Under the pieces are notes generated by a model. That model was given only the letters and a program-made list of their open reading frames with translations. It did not search any database and was not told the origin of the DNA. Positions 16,278 through 25,300 of a stretch of DNA of 51,377 nucleotides are shown piece after piece. A program made the translations under genes and the position numbers. Position 1 is the first letter of the stretch. Each line of letters starts with the position of its first letter. The stretch is taken from the NCBI GenBank assembly GCA_910587755.1, contig CAJUNZ010000009.1:1-51377 (forward strand). Reading direction: 5' to 3'. Source of the stretch: an uncultured Acetatifactor sp. GTDB lineage: Bacteria; Bacillota; Clostridia; Lachnospirales; Lachnospiraceae.

Positions 16278-17576
16278 TTATGTCCGTGCCGTTTCCTTCT
16301 TCCGCACTATCTCCATCAGCCGCCCCAGAAAAGACAGAGAGCCGAAAGCTACAATGACACCTTCCTTCCCTGCCAGAAGACGGCTCATCTCCACCGCCTC
16401 CTCCAGGCTGTCCGCCGCCGTCACCCCAGGGTGCAGGGCGGAAACCTCCCTGGCAAGATCATAGGCGGACAGAGCTCTGGCATTCTCCGGCGGCGTGACA
16501 GTGATAATCTGATCCGCCAGGGCATGGGTAATCTGAATCATCTGCCCATACTCCTTGTCCCGAAGCACTCCCATGATAAAAATCATTCTGCGGCCCTGAA
16601 AGTAAAATTTCAGGGACTGCTCCAGCCGCCTGGCGGCATCCTCATTGTGAGCTCCGTCCACAATAAAATACGGCCTCCGGCCCACCAGCGTGAATCTTCC
16701 CGGCCACCGGGCCTGCAGCATGCCCTGACGGATCTTTTCTTCCGCCACCGGAAATCCTCTTTCCGCCAGCACATCCAGAGCCTCCAGAGCCACCGCAGCA
16801 TTTTCCACCTGATGTTTCCCTGCCAGGGAGATCTCCACTCCCTTCCTGTCCCCATAGTCAAAACGCTGCTTTTCCAGACCATACCGCACATGGGACAGTT
16901 CTTCCGGCCCAACCTGAATCAGGGGACAGCCCAGCAAAGCCGCCTTTTCCGCCACCACATCCAGAACCTCCTGCTCCTGAAATCCTGTCACCACATGGCA
17001 TCCCGCCTTGATAATCCCGGCCTTCTGGGCCGCAATCTCCCCAAGGGTGTCTCCCAGGAATTTCATGTGATCCCTGCTGACGGATGTGATCACCGCCGCC
17101 AAAGTGCCCTCTGCCAGGTTGGTAGCGTCCAGAAGCCCTCCCATTCCCGTCTCAAGGACCACAATATCACATTTCTTCTCCTGAAAATACCAAAATCCCA
17201 GTGCGGTCTCCATCTCAAACGCTGTGGGATGTCCCAGTCCATCCGCCTCCATGGCCTCGCAGGCTTCTCTTATCAGTTCCATTCCCTGGCAGAAAGCCTT
17301 TTTGGTGATGGGATGTTCATCCGTCTGGATTATCTCTCTATAATCAAAAATAGCGGGCGAGATATACCTTCCCACCCGGTACCCGCCGCATTTCAGCACC
17401 GAAGCAATATAAGCCGACACGGAGCCCTTCCCATTGGTTCCTGCCACATGTACAATTTTCAGTCCCGCCTGGGGATTTCCAAGCCGTCTGCAAAGCTCCC
17501 TGACACTCTCCAGTCCCGGCACAATTCCCCGGCTCCCTGCCTGCTTCACGTACGCCAACGCTTCTCTTTCCTTCAT
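16278..17576 (-). CDS. folC: Folylpolyglutamate / dihydrofolate synthase
   Basis: The 432-residue Mur-ligase-fold protein adds glutamate to dihydropteroate and folates with ATP. It has the P-loop HVAGTNGKGSV, the family motif ETGMGGLLDATN, SRDHMKFLG, and the C-terminal domain with VDGAHNEDA. The longer frame to 17708 lacks homology; ATG at 17576 begins MKEREAL, as expected, with AGGTG upstream. It is the first gene of the folate operon, ahead of folE, folP and folBK. Confidence 0.94.
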   Translation of the reverse strand: MKEREALAYVKQAGSRGIVPGLESVRELCRRLGNPQAGLKIVHVAGTNGKGSVSAYIASVLKCGGYRVGRYISPAIFDYREIIQTDEHPITKKAFCQGMELIREACEAMEADGLGHPTAFEMETALGFWYFQEKKCDIVVLETGMGGLLDATNLAEGTLAAVITSVSRDHMKFLGDTLGEIAAQKAGIIKAGCHVVTGFQEQEVLDVVAEKAALLGCPLIQVGPEELSHVRYGLEKQRFDYGDRKGVEISLAGKHQVENAAVALEALDVLAERGFPVAEEKIRQGMLQARWPGRFTLVGRRPYFIVDGAHNEDAARRLEQSLKFYFQGRRMIFIMGVLRDKEYGQMIQITHALADQIITVTPPENARALSAYDLAREVSALHPGVTAADSLEEAVEMSRLLAGKEGVIVAFGSLSFLGRLMEIVRKKETART

Positions 17577-17765
17577 CCGGCATGCACCTGCTTTCCTCTG
17601 GTTTCTCTTTTTTGTCCGTATAACCTTTGCTTTTACGGGGTATACTATGCCACAGTGCAGTAAAGAGGCTCTTTCACAGACTTCCTGAACCCATACTGCA
17701 GGATTCACCTACCCTTACGCTGCCCCTGCCGGCGCCCCCTGAAGAAAGGAGCTCCCTAACAGACT

Positions 17766-18170
17766 ATGAGAAACTTTCTGAAAAATTTCCTCAAATGCGG
17801 CATCACAGGATGGTGTCTGGAAGTCCTGTACACCTCCCTGAACTCCCTGCGCCGCAGGGATATGACTTTGAAAGGAATCACCTCCCTGTGGATGTTTCCC
17901 ATCTACGGCTGTGCCGCCATATTCACCCCATTGGGCCGCATGCTTCACGCAAAACCACTGGTACAGCGGGGCCTGGCCTACATGAGCCTGCTTTTCTCCA
18001 TAGAATACATCTCCGGCTCCCTGCTCTCAAGACACCACTTCTGTCCCTGGAACTATTCCCGCAGCCGTTGGAACATAGGGCGCGTTATTCGTCTGGACTT
18101 CGCCCCCTACTGGTTTGCCGCAGGACTCCTGTTTGAACGCATTCTGTCAGAAGAACTCCAGGAACCCTGA
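17766..18170 (+). CDS. Small membrane protein, putative ABC transporter permease family (CmpB-like)
   Basis: The 134-residue protein has about four hydrophobic segments. KCGITGWCLEVLYTSL, LKGITSLWMFPIYGCAA, WNYS and a final AGLLFERIL resemble the family labelled putative ABC transporter permease (PF06541). A transport function is not demonstrated for that family. The only nearby Shine-Dalgarno (AAAGGAGC) is 14 bases from the ATG, which is long, so the start is not certain. It is divergent from folC and convergent with the PH-domain gene. Confidence 0.65.
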   Translation: MRNFLKNFLKCGITGWCLEVLYTSLNSLRRRDMTLKGITSLWMFPIYGCAAIFTPLGRMLHAKPLVQRGLAYMSLLFSIEYISGSLLSRHHFCPWNYSRSRWNIGRVIRLDFAPYWFAAGLLFERILSEELQEP

Positions 18171-18179
18171 GCTTTTTTG

Positions 18180-18551
18180 TCAATCTCCCTCATCCTGCCC
18201 GCCGTCTCCGGATCCAATGTCAAGCATATTCACCGTGCGCCGCTTCAGCCTGGCCTCCTCGGACTGGCGCAGGATGAATTCCTTCACCTCCCTGGAATGT
18301 TTAATATGCTGCAGGGTCAATGTGGGATGGGTGGTATCTCCCGTATAACAGGTCACGGTCCCCAGGCCGAACATCTTCTCCACCAGACTTGCACTGAGAG
18401 TCACATCCTGGACCTTGTACATATAGCAGTCATTTTCCACCGTCTTCAAAAGCCCCTCGTCAATGGTGAGCATATCCTCTTTTACAATATATTTTGTAAA
18501 GGTAAATGGCAGCCCCAGAAACAGCCATCGCTTTCTCTCCACATATTCCAT
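18180..18551 (-). CDS. PH-like domain protein (bacterial bPH2/DUF304 type)
   Basis: The 123-residue protein has TKYIVKEDMLTIDEGLLKT, YKVQDVTLSASLVEKMFGLGTV and the C-terminal HIKHSREVKEFILR. This is the YdbS/YdbT-type bacterial PH-like domain, but without the usual membrane helices. The C-terminus is acidic and low-complexity. Function in the family is poorly known. The start is ATG at 18551, preceded by GGAGGA; the longer frame to 18659 runs across the promoter at 18597-18625. Its 3' end is nine bases from the end of the plus-strand neighbour. Confidence 0.75.
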   Translation of the reverse strand: MEYVERKRWLFLGLPFTFTKYIVKEDMLTIDEGLLKTVENDCYMYKVQDVTLSASLVEKMFGLGTVTCYTGDTTHPTLTLQHIKHSREVKEFILRQSEEARLKRRTVNMLDIGSGDGGQDEGD

Positions 18552-18596
18552 ACGATTCCTCCATCCTTTCCCCGGAAATCCCTCCCGGCTCCCCCT

Positions 18597-18625
18597 ATTA
18601 TACTTGAATCCCCCCATATATGCAA
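18597..18625 (-). promoter_or_regulatory. Promoter for the PH-domain gene
   Basis: Minus strand: TTGCAT (18620-18625), 17-base spacer, TATAAT (18597-18602). Confidence 0.75.
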
Positions 18626-18664
18626 AACTTTTCTGGCTTTTTTCGATTTGGTCTGACAAAATCC

Positions 18665-18696
18665 GTAACAGTTCAGCGCCCTGTCTGAACTGTTAC
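18665..18696 (-). terminator. Terminator-like hairpin after the ABC importer genes
   Basis: Perfect 12-bp inverted repeat (18665-18676 with 18685-18696) with an 8-base loop, followed on the minus strand by GGATTTTG. A further copy of the CAGTTCAG half-site occurs at 18709-18716. The short T run makes it a moderate terminator. Confidence 0.6.
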
Positions 18697-18723
18697 CAAA
18701 ATCTGCAGCAGTTCAGTCTTCCG

Positions 18724-20049
18724 TCACTCAGCTCCTGGATTCCGGGCGCTTCCCTCCCTGTGATCCGCCATAACCAGAGTGCGGCCCTTCCGATTTCTCT
18801 GGATATACTCCTCCGCCCTCCTGCGGGTCAGGGCATCCATGCCGGTGAATGGTTCGTCCAGGAGAAGCAGATCGCTGTCTGCCGCCAGGGCCCTGACCAG
18901 GGCTACCCGGCGCTTCATCCCCCCGCTGAGCTCGCTGCAGGGCCGCTCCAGGGCCTCCGCCTCCAGAAGCTGTCCCAGGGCCTCTGCCGCCGCGGCCCTG
19001 TCCCCTGTCACAAGCTCCACATTTTTCAGCCCGCTGTATTCCTCACAGAGCCTGTCTTCCTGAAAAACCATGCTGCAGAGGGGACTGGCGGACAGAGAAC
19101 CTCTGTCCGGCGGGGTAAGCCCTGCCAAAATACGCAGCAGTGTGGTCTTGCCGCTGCCGGAAGGCTCCGTGAGCAAATAGGTTCCTCCCGGCTCATAGAC
19201 CGCGCTCACCGCCTGGAGAACCTGCCTGCCCTGGTAGCCCTTTGTGACGGCAGAAAGCTCCAGTGCCTTCCCCTCCCTGCCTCCGTCCCGGGGCTTCTGC
19301 CCTCTGCAGGAAGGTTCCCACCCCAGAAACCGCTCCAAAAGCCCCAGAACCATTTTTTCAAAGAGAAAACTGAGCAGAATAATTACCACGGTCCAGGCAA
19401 AAATCCCCCCTGTGTCCAGGTACACCTTGGACAGATACAGCTGCTCCCCGATGGAATGGTCAGGAATACCCATCACCTCCGCCGCCACCCCGGACTTCCA
19501 GCACATTCCCAGAGCCACCTTCATGCTGCCGCGCCAGAAAGGCTTCAGCCCGGGACGGTAGATATAGAAAAAGCGATCCCGCCGGGCCAGCCGGAATACC
19601 TCCGCCATCTCCAGAAGCTTTTTGTCCGTGCTCTTTAATCCTTCCAGGGTACTGATGTATATGTGGGGCGCTACCACCAGGAAGCAGATTCCCACCACCA
19701 GGAAAGAGGACCCCCACCAGACCAGCATCAATACCACAAAAGAGGCCACCGGAACAGCCTTTGCAAGCCCCACCGCCGGGGACAGCAGCTCTTCCGCCAG
19801 GGGAAATCTTCTGCTGCAGGCAGCCAGGCACAGCCCGGCTGCCAGTCCAAGCAGGAAACCTGCTCCAATCCGCAGCAGACTCACACCCACCGTGGCGTAA
19901 AAGCTTCCCTCTCCCAGCAGAACAGCCAGAGCCCTGGCCGTCTCCAGGGGAGAGGCCAGAAGAATCCTGTTGTCCACCCCCAGGCACAGCCCATACCAGA
20001 GAAAAACCCAGAAAAGAAGGATGCCGCATTTTCTAAACATTCTCCTCAT
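18724..20049 (-). CDS. ABC importer with fused permease and ATPase (NitT/TauT/Ssu type)
   Basis: The protein has 441 residues. Residues about 1-245 form a BPD-type permease of the taurine/nitrate/sulfonate family, with some six helices and the EAA-like segment EVFRLARRDRFFYIYRPGLKPFW. Residues about 260-441 form a short ABC ATPase: Walker A PSGSGKTT, Q-loop VFQEDRL, signature LSGGMKRRV, Walker B LLLLDEPF and H-loop ADH. The two parts are usually separate SsuC- and SsuB-like proteins. The residue before the P-loop Pro is Glu (TEPSGSGKT) where Gly is usual, and the ATPase is about 50 residues shorter than typical. The ATGA start overlaps the stop of the binding-protein gene. Confidence 0.88.
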   Translation of the reverse strand: MRRMFRKCGILLFWVFLWYGLCLGVDNRILLASPLETARALAVLLGEGSFYATVGVSLLRIGAGFLLGLAAGLCLAACSRRFPLAEELLSPAVGLAKAVPVASFVVLMLVWWGSSFLVVGICFLVVAPHIYISTLEGLKSTDKKLLEMAEVFRLARRDRFFYIYRPGLKPFWRGSMKVALGMCWKSGVAAEVMGIPDHSIGEQLYLSKVYLDTGGIFAWTVVIILLSFLFEKMVLGLLERFLGWEPSCRGQKPRDGGREGKALELSAVTKGYQGRQVLQAVSAVYEPGGTYLLTEPSGSGKTTLLRILAGLTPPDRGSLSASPLCSMVFQEDRLCEEYSGLKNVELVTGDRAAAAEALGQLLEAEALERPCSELSGGMKRRVALVRALAADSDLLLLDEPFTGMDALTRRRAEEYIQRNRKGRTLVMADHREGSARNPGAE

Positions 20050-21041
20050 GGCAGATAATAGAAATCCTCCCCGGGCAGGGCTCCACCCACAAGTCCGGCG
20101 TCAAAATCGTACAGTACTTCCAGATATCCTGACAGGGCTTCTTTCATCTCCTGGCCTGTGATGCACACAATGTTGCACTGGGGAATGGCCTGTCTGGCCA
20201 CAGGTTCCGCCCCCACAATACCTGCCTCCACCGCCAGTGCAGCCGCCGTCTGCAGATCCTCCCCTGCGGCCGCCACACTGTTTCGGTGCTCCTGCAGAAA
20301 TTCTTCCACCGCCGCCCTGTTCTCCTCCAGAAACTCCCTGCACACCACTGTTACCCCAGTGACCATTCCGCTTCCCTCCGGCCCCTGAACTTTTTCCCAC
20401 TCCCGGTTCAGATCCAGAGCCACCTTCAGATCCTGGTTCTGGATCAGAGCGGCTGTCACAAAGGGCTGAGGCAGCAGGCCCACGGCGGAAGGATCCTCCG
20501 CCAGCAGCGCGGCCACTTCTGTTGGCTCGGACCGAAATTCCAGAACATAATCCTCCTGGTCCAAACCGCTGCACTGCAGAACATACCTCAACGAAGCCTC
20601 CGGCGTAGTTCCCTTTCCGGTGAGATAGATGGTCCTGCCCTTCAGATCAGCGGGCTCCGAAATGTCCTCCGTCCCTGTGACCAGATACAGGACCCCAAGG
20701 GTGTTGATATCCGCCACCGCCACTGCCCCCTGGGTTTTCTGATAAAGCACTGCCGCCACATTGGCAGGAAGAAGGGCTATGTCCATTTCTCCCTTTGCCA
20801 TCAGAGGAAGAAGCTCGTCCCCTCCCACGGCCATGCGGAACTCATATGCATGCTCCGTCTCTCCCTTCCCGGCCCGGTCCATCAGAAATAAAATGCCCAG
20901 GGAGGTAGGTCCTTTCAGGGATCCCACCCTCACTTCCTTCTCCTCCTGTCCGGCACATCCCCCCGTCAGAAGCGCTGCCGTCAGCAGAAGGCAGGCCGCC
21001 CAAAATCCCATATATCTGTTCCAGATTCTGTTTCTTTTCAT
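20046..21041 (-). CDS. Lipoprotein substrate-binding protein of the fused ABC importer
   Basis: The 331-residue protein has a lipoprotein signal ending LTGGC (Cys about residue 29 from the 21041 start), then a NMT1/SsuA-like periplasmic-binding fold: VRVGSLKGPTSLGILFL, KGEMDIALLPANVAAVL, ADLKGRTIYLTGKGTTPEA and AVGLLPQPFVTAAL. It captures a small organic ligand and passes it to the fused permease-ATPase gene that starts inside its stop codon (ATGA). The ligand is unknown; thiamine precursors, sulfonates and nitrate are all used in this family. The start ATG 21041 has AGGAG upstream. Confidence 0.85.
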   Translation of the reverse strand: MKRNRIWNRYMGFWAACLLLTAALLTGGCAGQEEKEVRVGSLKGPTSLGILFLMDRAGKGETEHAYEFRMAVGGDELLPLMAKGEMDIALLPANVAAVLYQKTQGAVAVADINTLGVLYLVTGTEDISEPADLKGRTIYLTGKGTTPEASLRYVLQCSGLDQEDYVLEFRSEPTEVAALLAEDPSAVGLLPQPFVTAALIQNQDLKVALDLNREWEKVQGPEGSGMVTGVTVVCREFLEENRAAVEEFLQEHRNSVAAAGEDLQTAAALAVEAGIVGAEPVARQAIPQCNIVCITGQEMKEALSGYLEVLYDFDAGLVGGALPGEDFYYLP

Positions 21042-21085
21042 AAATATCTCCTGTAATATGTTATCCATTGGCTATACCTGTTCCA

Positions 21086-21114
21086 TATTAACACATCCAT
21101 GCCCTTTATTTCAA
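21086..21114 (-). promoter_or_regulatory. Promoter for the ABC importer
   Basis: Minus strand: TTGAAA (21109-21114), 17-base spacer, TTAATA (21086-21091). It is a moderate match, immediately before the binding-protein gene and after the terminator of the preceding unit. Confidence 0.55.
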
Positions 21115-21123
21115 TATGGGTGC

Positions 21124-21171
21124 AAAAAAACTGCCGGACGCGCATGGAATACCCAACGCCCGTCCGGCAGT
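21124..21171 (-). terminator. Intrinsic terminator of the M60 / cohesin-like operon
   Basis: Stem of 10 bp (21161-21170 with 21131-21140) around a 20-base loop, followed on the minus strand by seven T residues. It is a clear rho-independent terminator 15 bases after the stop of the surface protein gene. Confidence 0.85.
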
Positions 21172-21185
21172 CTGCCGTTATATCT

Positions 21186-22361
21186 TTATTTTTTCGGCTT
21201 TCTGCCGAGTATTATAACCGCTGCTGTGGCGGCGGCCACTGCCAGAACAATGGCAGTCACCGCTATCACAAATATCCAGTCAATTTCCTTTGAGGAAGTC
21301 TCCTCAGGTACTTCCTCTTCCGACGGGGCAGAAGCGGAGGCGGAAGATTCTTCCTCCATCTCGCCTGCGCTGCTCTCCGTCTCCGGTTCCGGAGTGCTGC
21401 TCTCCGGTGTGGGAGAACTCACCTCCGGCGATTCCTCCGGTTCCTCAGAACTCGCTGCTGTGCTCTGGCCGCCAGGCTGCCTGTTTCCAGTACTGCCCTG
21501 GGAGCTTCCCCCCTGAGAACCACTGCCCTGAGAGCTTCCTCCCTGGGAGCCGCCGCCCTGGGGAGTCTGTCCGCCCTGGGGCGTACCGCCCCCTGTGGCG
21601 ACTCCGGTCCCTAAAGCCGTGTTATTCTGGCCCGTGTTTCCCTGGTTGTCATTGCCGCCCTGTGACCCGCTCCCCTGGGAATCCTGATCTGTGTCCGGCG
21701 CCTGGGTGGGTTGGTCGGGAACAGGCGTCTGGGTAGGTCCGCCGGGAGAAGGTGCCTGGGTAGGCACGCCGGGAAAAGGTGCCTGGGTGGGTCCACCAGG
21801 AACAGGCGCCTGAGTGGGCTCACCGGGACCAGGTACTGGCGCTTGGGTAGGCACGCCGGGAGTTGGCTCCTGGCTGGGTTGAGGAGAAGGACCGATATGC
21901 ACATCTCCCGGAACCTCCAAATCCTCCATTTTCCTCACCTCTGTCCCATACACATACTGCAGGGAGCCTTCCACCAGGTTGACTATAGCACCTGCATCCT
22001 GACCGGCTGCGTCCAAAACCACAAGCTTCCCGATTGAAAGGGTGTCCGCCCCGTCGGCAAAAAGCGCTTCTGTACCTGCAAGATACACATTCAGCACTTT
22101 CTTCTCCGCATCATAACGATAGTCCTGCACCTTTGCCCTGCTTGTGTTAAACTGAAATGTCACCGTGGCCGCATCTGCAGAATCCACGGAAAGTCCAAAT
22201 TGAAGGGAAGATATCTCATCTTTCGCCGCATGCTCCGACACGATGCTCACCGCCCCCGTTTCATCCACCTGGACTTCATCAGCAGCGGCAGACGCCCGCA
22301 GCGGATGCAGCGCAGCCAAGAAGGCTGCCGCTGCAAACATATGCATCAAATACTTTTTCAT
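21186..22361 (-). CDS. Membrane-anchored surface protein with cohesin-like domain
   Basis: The 391-residue protein has a signal peptide (1 to about 26, ending ASAAA). A beta-rich domain at about 34-140 resembles a cohesin fold: SSLQFGLSVDS, VTFQFNTSRAKV, LNVYLAGTEALF, DTLSIGKLVVLD. Next come Pro/Thr repeats of the PTQAPVPGG type (about 165-228), a Gly/Gln/Ser tract, a Glu/Ser/Pro tract, one transmembrane helix (about 361-385) and a RKPKK tail. This is a wall-spanning stalk presenting the N-terminal domain outward. The M60 protease gene's stop overlaps an upstream ATG (22376), but ATG 22361 behind GGGAGGAG starts the signal peptide better. Cohesin assignment is by eye; its partner could be the dockerin of the preceding gene. 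Confidence 0.7.
   Translation of the reverse strand: MKKYLMHMFAAAAFLAALHPLRASAAADEVQVDETGAVSIVSEHAAKDEISSLQFGLSVDSADAATVTFQFNTSRAKVQDYRYDAEKKVLNVYLAGTEALFADGADTLSIGKLVVLDAAGQDAGAIVNLVEGSLQYVYGTEVRKMEDLEVPGDVHIGPSPQPSQEPTPGVPTQAPVPGPGEPTQAPVPGGPTQAPFPGVPTQAPSPGGPTQTPVPDQPTQAPDTDQDSQGSGSQGGNDNQGNTGQNNTALGTGVATGGGTPQGGQTPQGGGSQGGSSQGSGSQGGSSQGSTGNRQPGGQSTAASSEEPEESPEVSSPTPESSTPEPETESSAGEMEEESSASASAPSEEEVPEETSSKEIDWIFVIAVTAIVLAVAAATAAVIILGRKPKK
21700..21870 (-). repeat. Pro/Thr-encoding imperfect tandem repeats
   Basis: About five imperfect units of 30-36 bp encode variants of PTQAPVPGG. They form the stalk region of the anchored surface protein. All keep the reading frame, so length variation would only change stalk length. 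Confidence 0.75.
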
Positions 22362-22372
22362 CTCTCCTCCCA

Positions 22373-25300
22373 TCATTGACGTGTTCCCGTACCGGGATCC
22401 AGCGTAATACCAGGCAGGGTGGCCGGCACCTGCTCAAACAGAGAATCGCTCACAAGCCTCTCTCCCTTATTGGTGCTGGCATTGTTGACCCTGTACAGCT
22501 CTGCGCGGACCTTCTTGATGCTGCTCAGATCCACACTGTACTGCGGTTCAATCCAGTATACCCAGGTGCCGTCGGTTGTCTCCGTAATATCAGCGGTGTT
22601 TGTAGGATCCGGCGCAAGGAAAATACTGTCTGCCGCCAGCATTCCATCGGCATCCTTGCCGCCAACCACATTGCCGTCCTGGTCATAGAGAACCACCACA
22701 TTGTAAGCCCAGCTTCCCTTGTAAGCCCCCATAAATACGATGGATCCCGCAGGGATCTTGCCTCCCTTGTCATCATAGACATAGTCAGCATTCAGAGTAC
22801 CGATCAGAGAAGTCCCCGCACCGGCGTCTCCTGTCACTCTTCTAAAGTCAACATTGTCGCCGGTTACTCCCAGCACATCCAGTTCCGTGATGGAGATTTG
22901 AACATTGCTCTGGTTCTTCAGCACAAATTTCACCGCGGTGGCCCCATAAGTGCTCACATAGCCTTTGCTCTCATAGTGCTTATCCTCGCTGGCGAAGTAT
23001 ACGGTTTCTGACCCCTGCACTATGGTTCCATCTGCCACTTTCAGCCATTCGCCGTTGGTCTGCACGTAAATCTCATAGTTTCCGGCAGCTCCCTGAAGGC
23101 CCGTATACTTAAATCCTGTAACAGTATTCGTCTTATTAAAGTTCAGTACGATCTCCGCATTTCCATTAGCTACAGCTTCGTAGACGGTAGAGGAGTCATT
23201 GTCTATCATCTTCACGGCAGGATTTTCCGGTTCGGGATCGCAGGGATCCTGGTCATCCCCATTGGGTGTCTCCACTGCCTTAGCGATAAAGCCTGTGGTG
23301 CTTATGCTCCAGAACGTCTTATCCAGGCTTCCGTCATGCTCAATCTTAACGGGATCAAGAGCCTTGGGTGCAGAATAATTCAAGTACTGATCCACCACCC
23401 GGACTTCATACCACATCACACGGTTATTGATGGTAACAGTATCAATAAATTCACTGCCGTCCGTCACAAAACCAATAATTTCTTTCTTCAGCGGCTCTCC
23501 GTTCTCCATCATATACCTGGTGATCTCATATCCCAGCAGATCCGCAGGGTTGGCCAGCGTGTTGCTCAGGCTGATCTTCACCTGGTTCCGGTTATCTGCA
23601 TCCACCTGGGCGGTGACATTTCCCACCGCTGCCGTAGAGCCGTCGGCATTCAGGGAACTTGTTCCCTTCTCCAGCCAGTAAGCTCTGGACTCGTCATTGG
23701 CGTACCAGATTGCCCTGGTCTCCTTTGCAAACTGTCCCGCATACTTGATGGTGTCGGCATCCGGCGTCATTCCCCACTGCTCAAAGAATTTCAAAATATC
23801 TTTCTCTGCCGCCGCACAGGCCAGACGCATAAGCTGCTGATCCGAATCTCCTGCCAGGGTCAGAGCAATGCCGCTGGGCTTAGGTGCCTTTCCAGGATTC
23901 CTGGCGTAGGTGTCCACCCTGGCAAAGAACAGATTTGCCAGCTGCTCCTGATATTTCTCATAAGTCTTGTAGTTATATCCTCTGTCATATGACAGATGAA
24001 GCTGCCAGTACATACCAAGCTGCGTGAACACATTGCCTGCCCTGCCCTTGGTGCCCGAAGTCACTTTCTCATAGACCTTGGGATACTGGAAGCGCACATC
24101 TCCATTGCCCTCATGTGCCTGGGCAAGCACGGCAAAGTAATTGTTAGTAACCTCAGCCACGGCATATGCGCCCTGGTTGATACAGTGCCCGATCTCATGG
24201 GCGATGCCCCAGCCAAAATACTGACCGCTCACGTACTTTCCAGTTTCGTCGGCCACCACAGGCACTCCGCCCACCATACCGCTTGCGGAGCCCCAGCCGA
24301 TACCGATGTGGTTGCCCGAAGCGTACATAAACGCTTTCGCAAACATCCTCTGGTAGCGGATATTCTGATGCCCCTTGGGAATCTGGTTTATCGCCTCCGT
24401 GGCGTTCTTATTCAGCCCCTTGTGCTGATAGAACAGGTACATCATATCCTCCATGGCATCCATGGAATCCAGCATCTTCTGAGCACGCACCTCCGCCGTG
24501 CCGCTGCCTGCGCCGGCCAGAATCTGCGGTGCCGGCAGAGAGAACATCATGGTATCCAGAAGGATATCGGAAGCTCCCAGAATACAGGTCTGTCGGTCAT
24601 AAGCGTACTTATTCACCAAAGCATTGTCTGACTGAGCGTGGTGTTTTGTATGATTTGCTTCCATCTCAGCCACATAAGTCTCCAGATCCTTCATATAGGA
24701 CAGAACCCTGGCCTGCCGCTCTGCAGAATCCGTCACCTGATACAGGTCAAGTATCGGCACCTGCACGCCGCCACTGACGCGAACCTTGTAAACATCCTCC
24801 GCGCTGTTTCCTGTGTACTGAACATAGAGCGCACCGCCGGTCTCCACATCCCCGGTCCAGATCTTGGGAACGGTGATCTCGTTGGCTCCCACTTTCAGGG
24901 TTCCTACCACCTTTGACACAGAATCTGAAGAAGAATAGTACTGTGTCACCACCAGCTGCAGTTCTGAATTCTCACCCGTCTTCTTGGTCTTATGGCCCAC
25001 ATAGATGATAACTTTCTCCTGGGCCGCTGCGGTCACGCCCAGAGGCTGCCATGCATTCAAACCGCCAAAGCCCCGGCCCACATCCTTTGTGGTTATGCCT
25101 GAGTGAATCACCACCGGCTCATTCAGCCCCTCATCCCGCAGTATGGCCTCCGCCGTCTGCAGTTCCCTCTCAAGCAGGGCCCTGTCAGGGTGATACTCCC
25201 CGCTGATCTCTTCCACCGTGTTGATTTTCACCCGCAGGGTGTCTATATCTGCCTGGGTCACATCCGGCCTCAAAACTGTGTGAAGATCGTCTTCATACAG

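Noticed and set aside
16173..17663. 496-codon plus-strand frame opposite folC
   Set aside because: Antisense shadow; folC motifs are intact on the minus strand.
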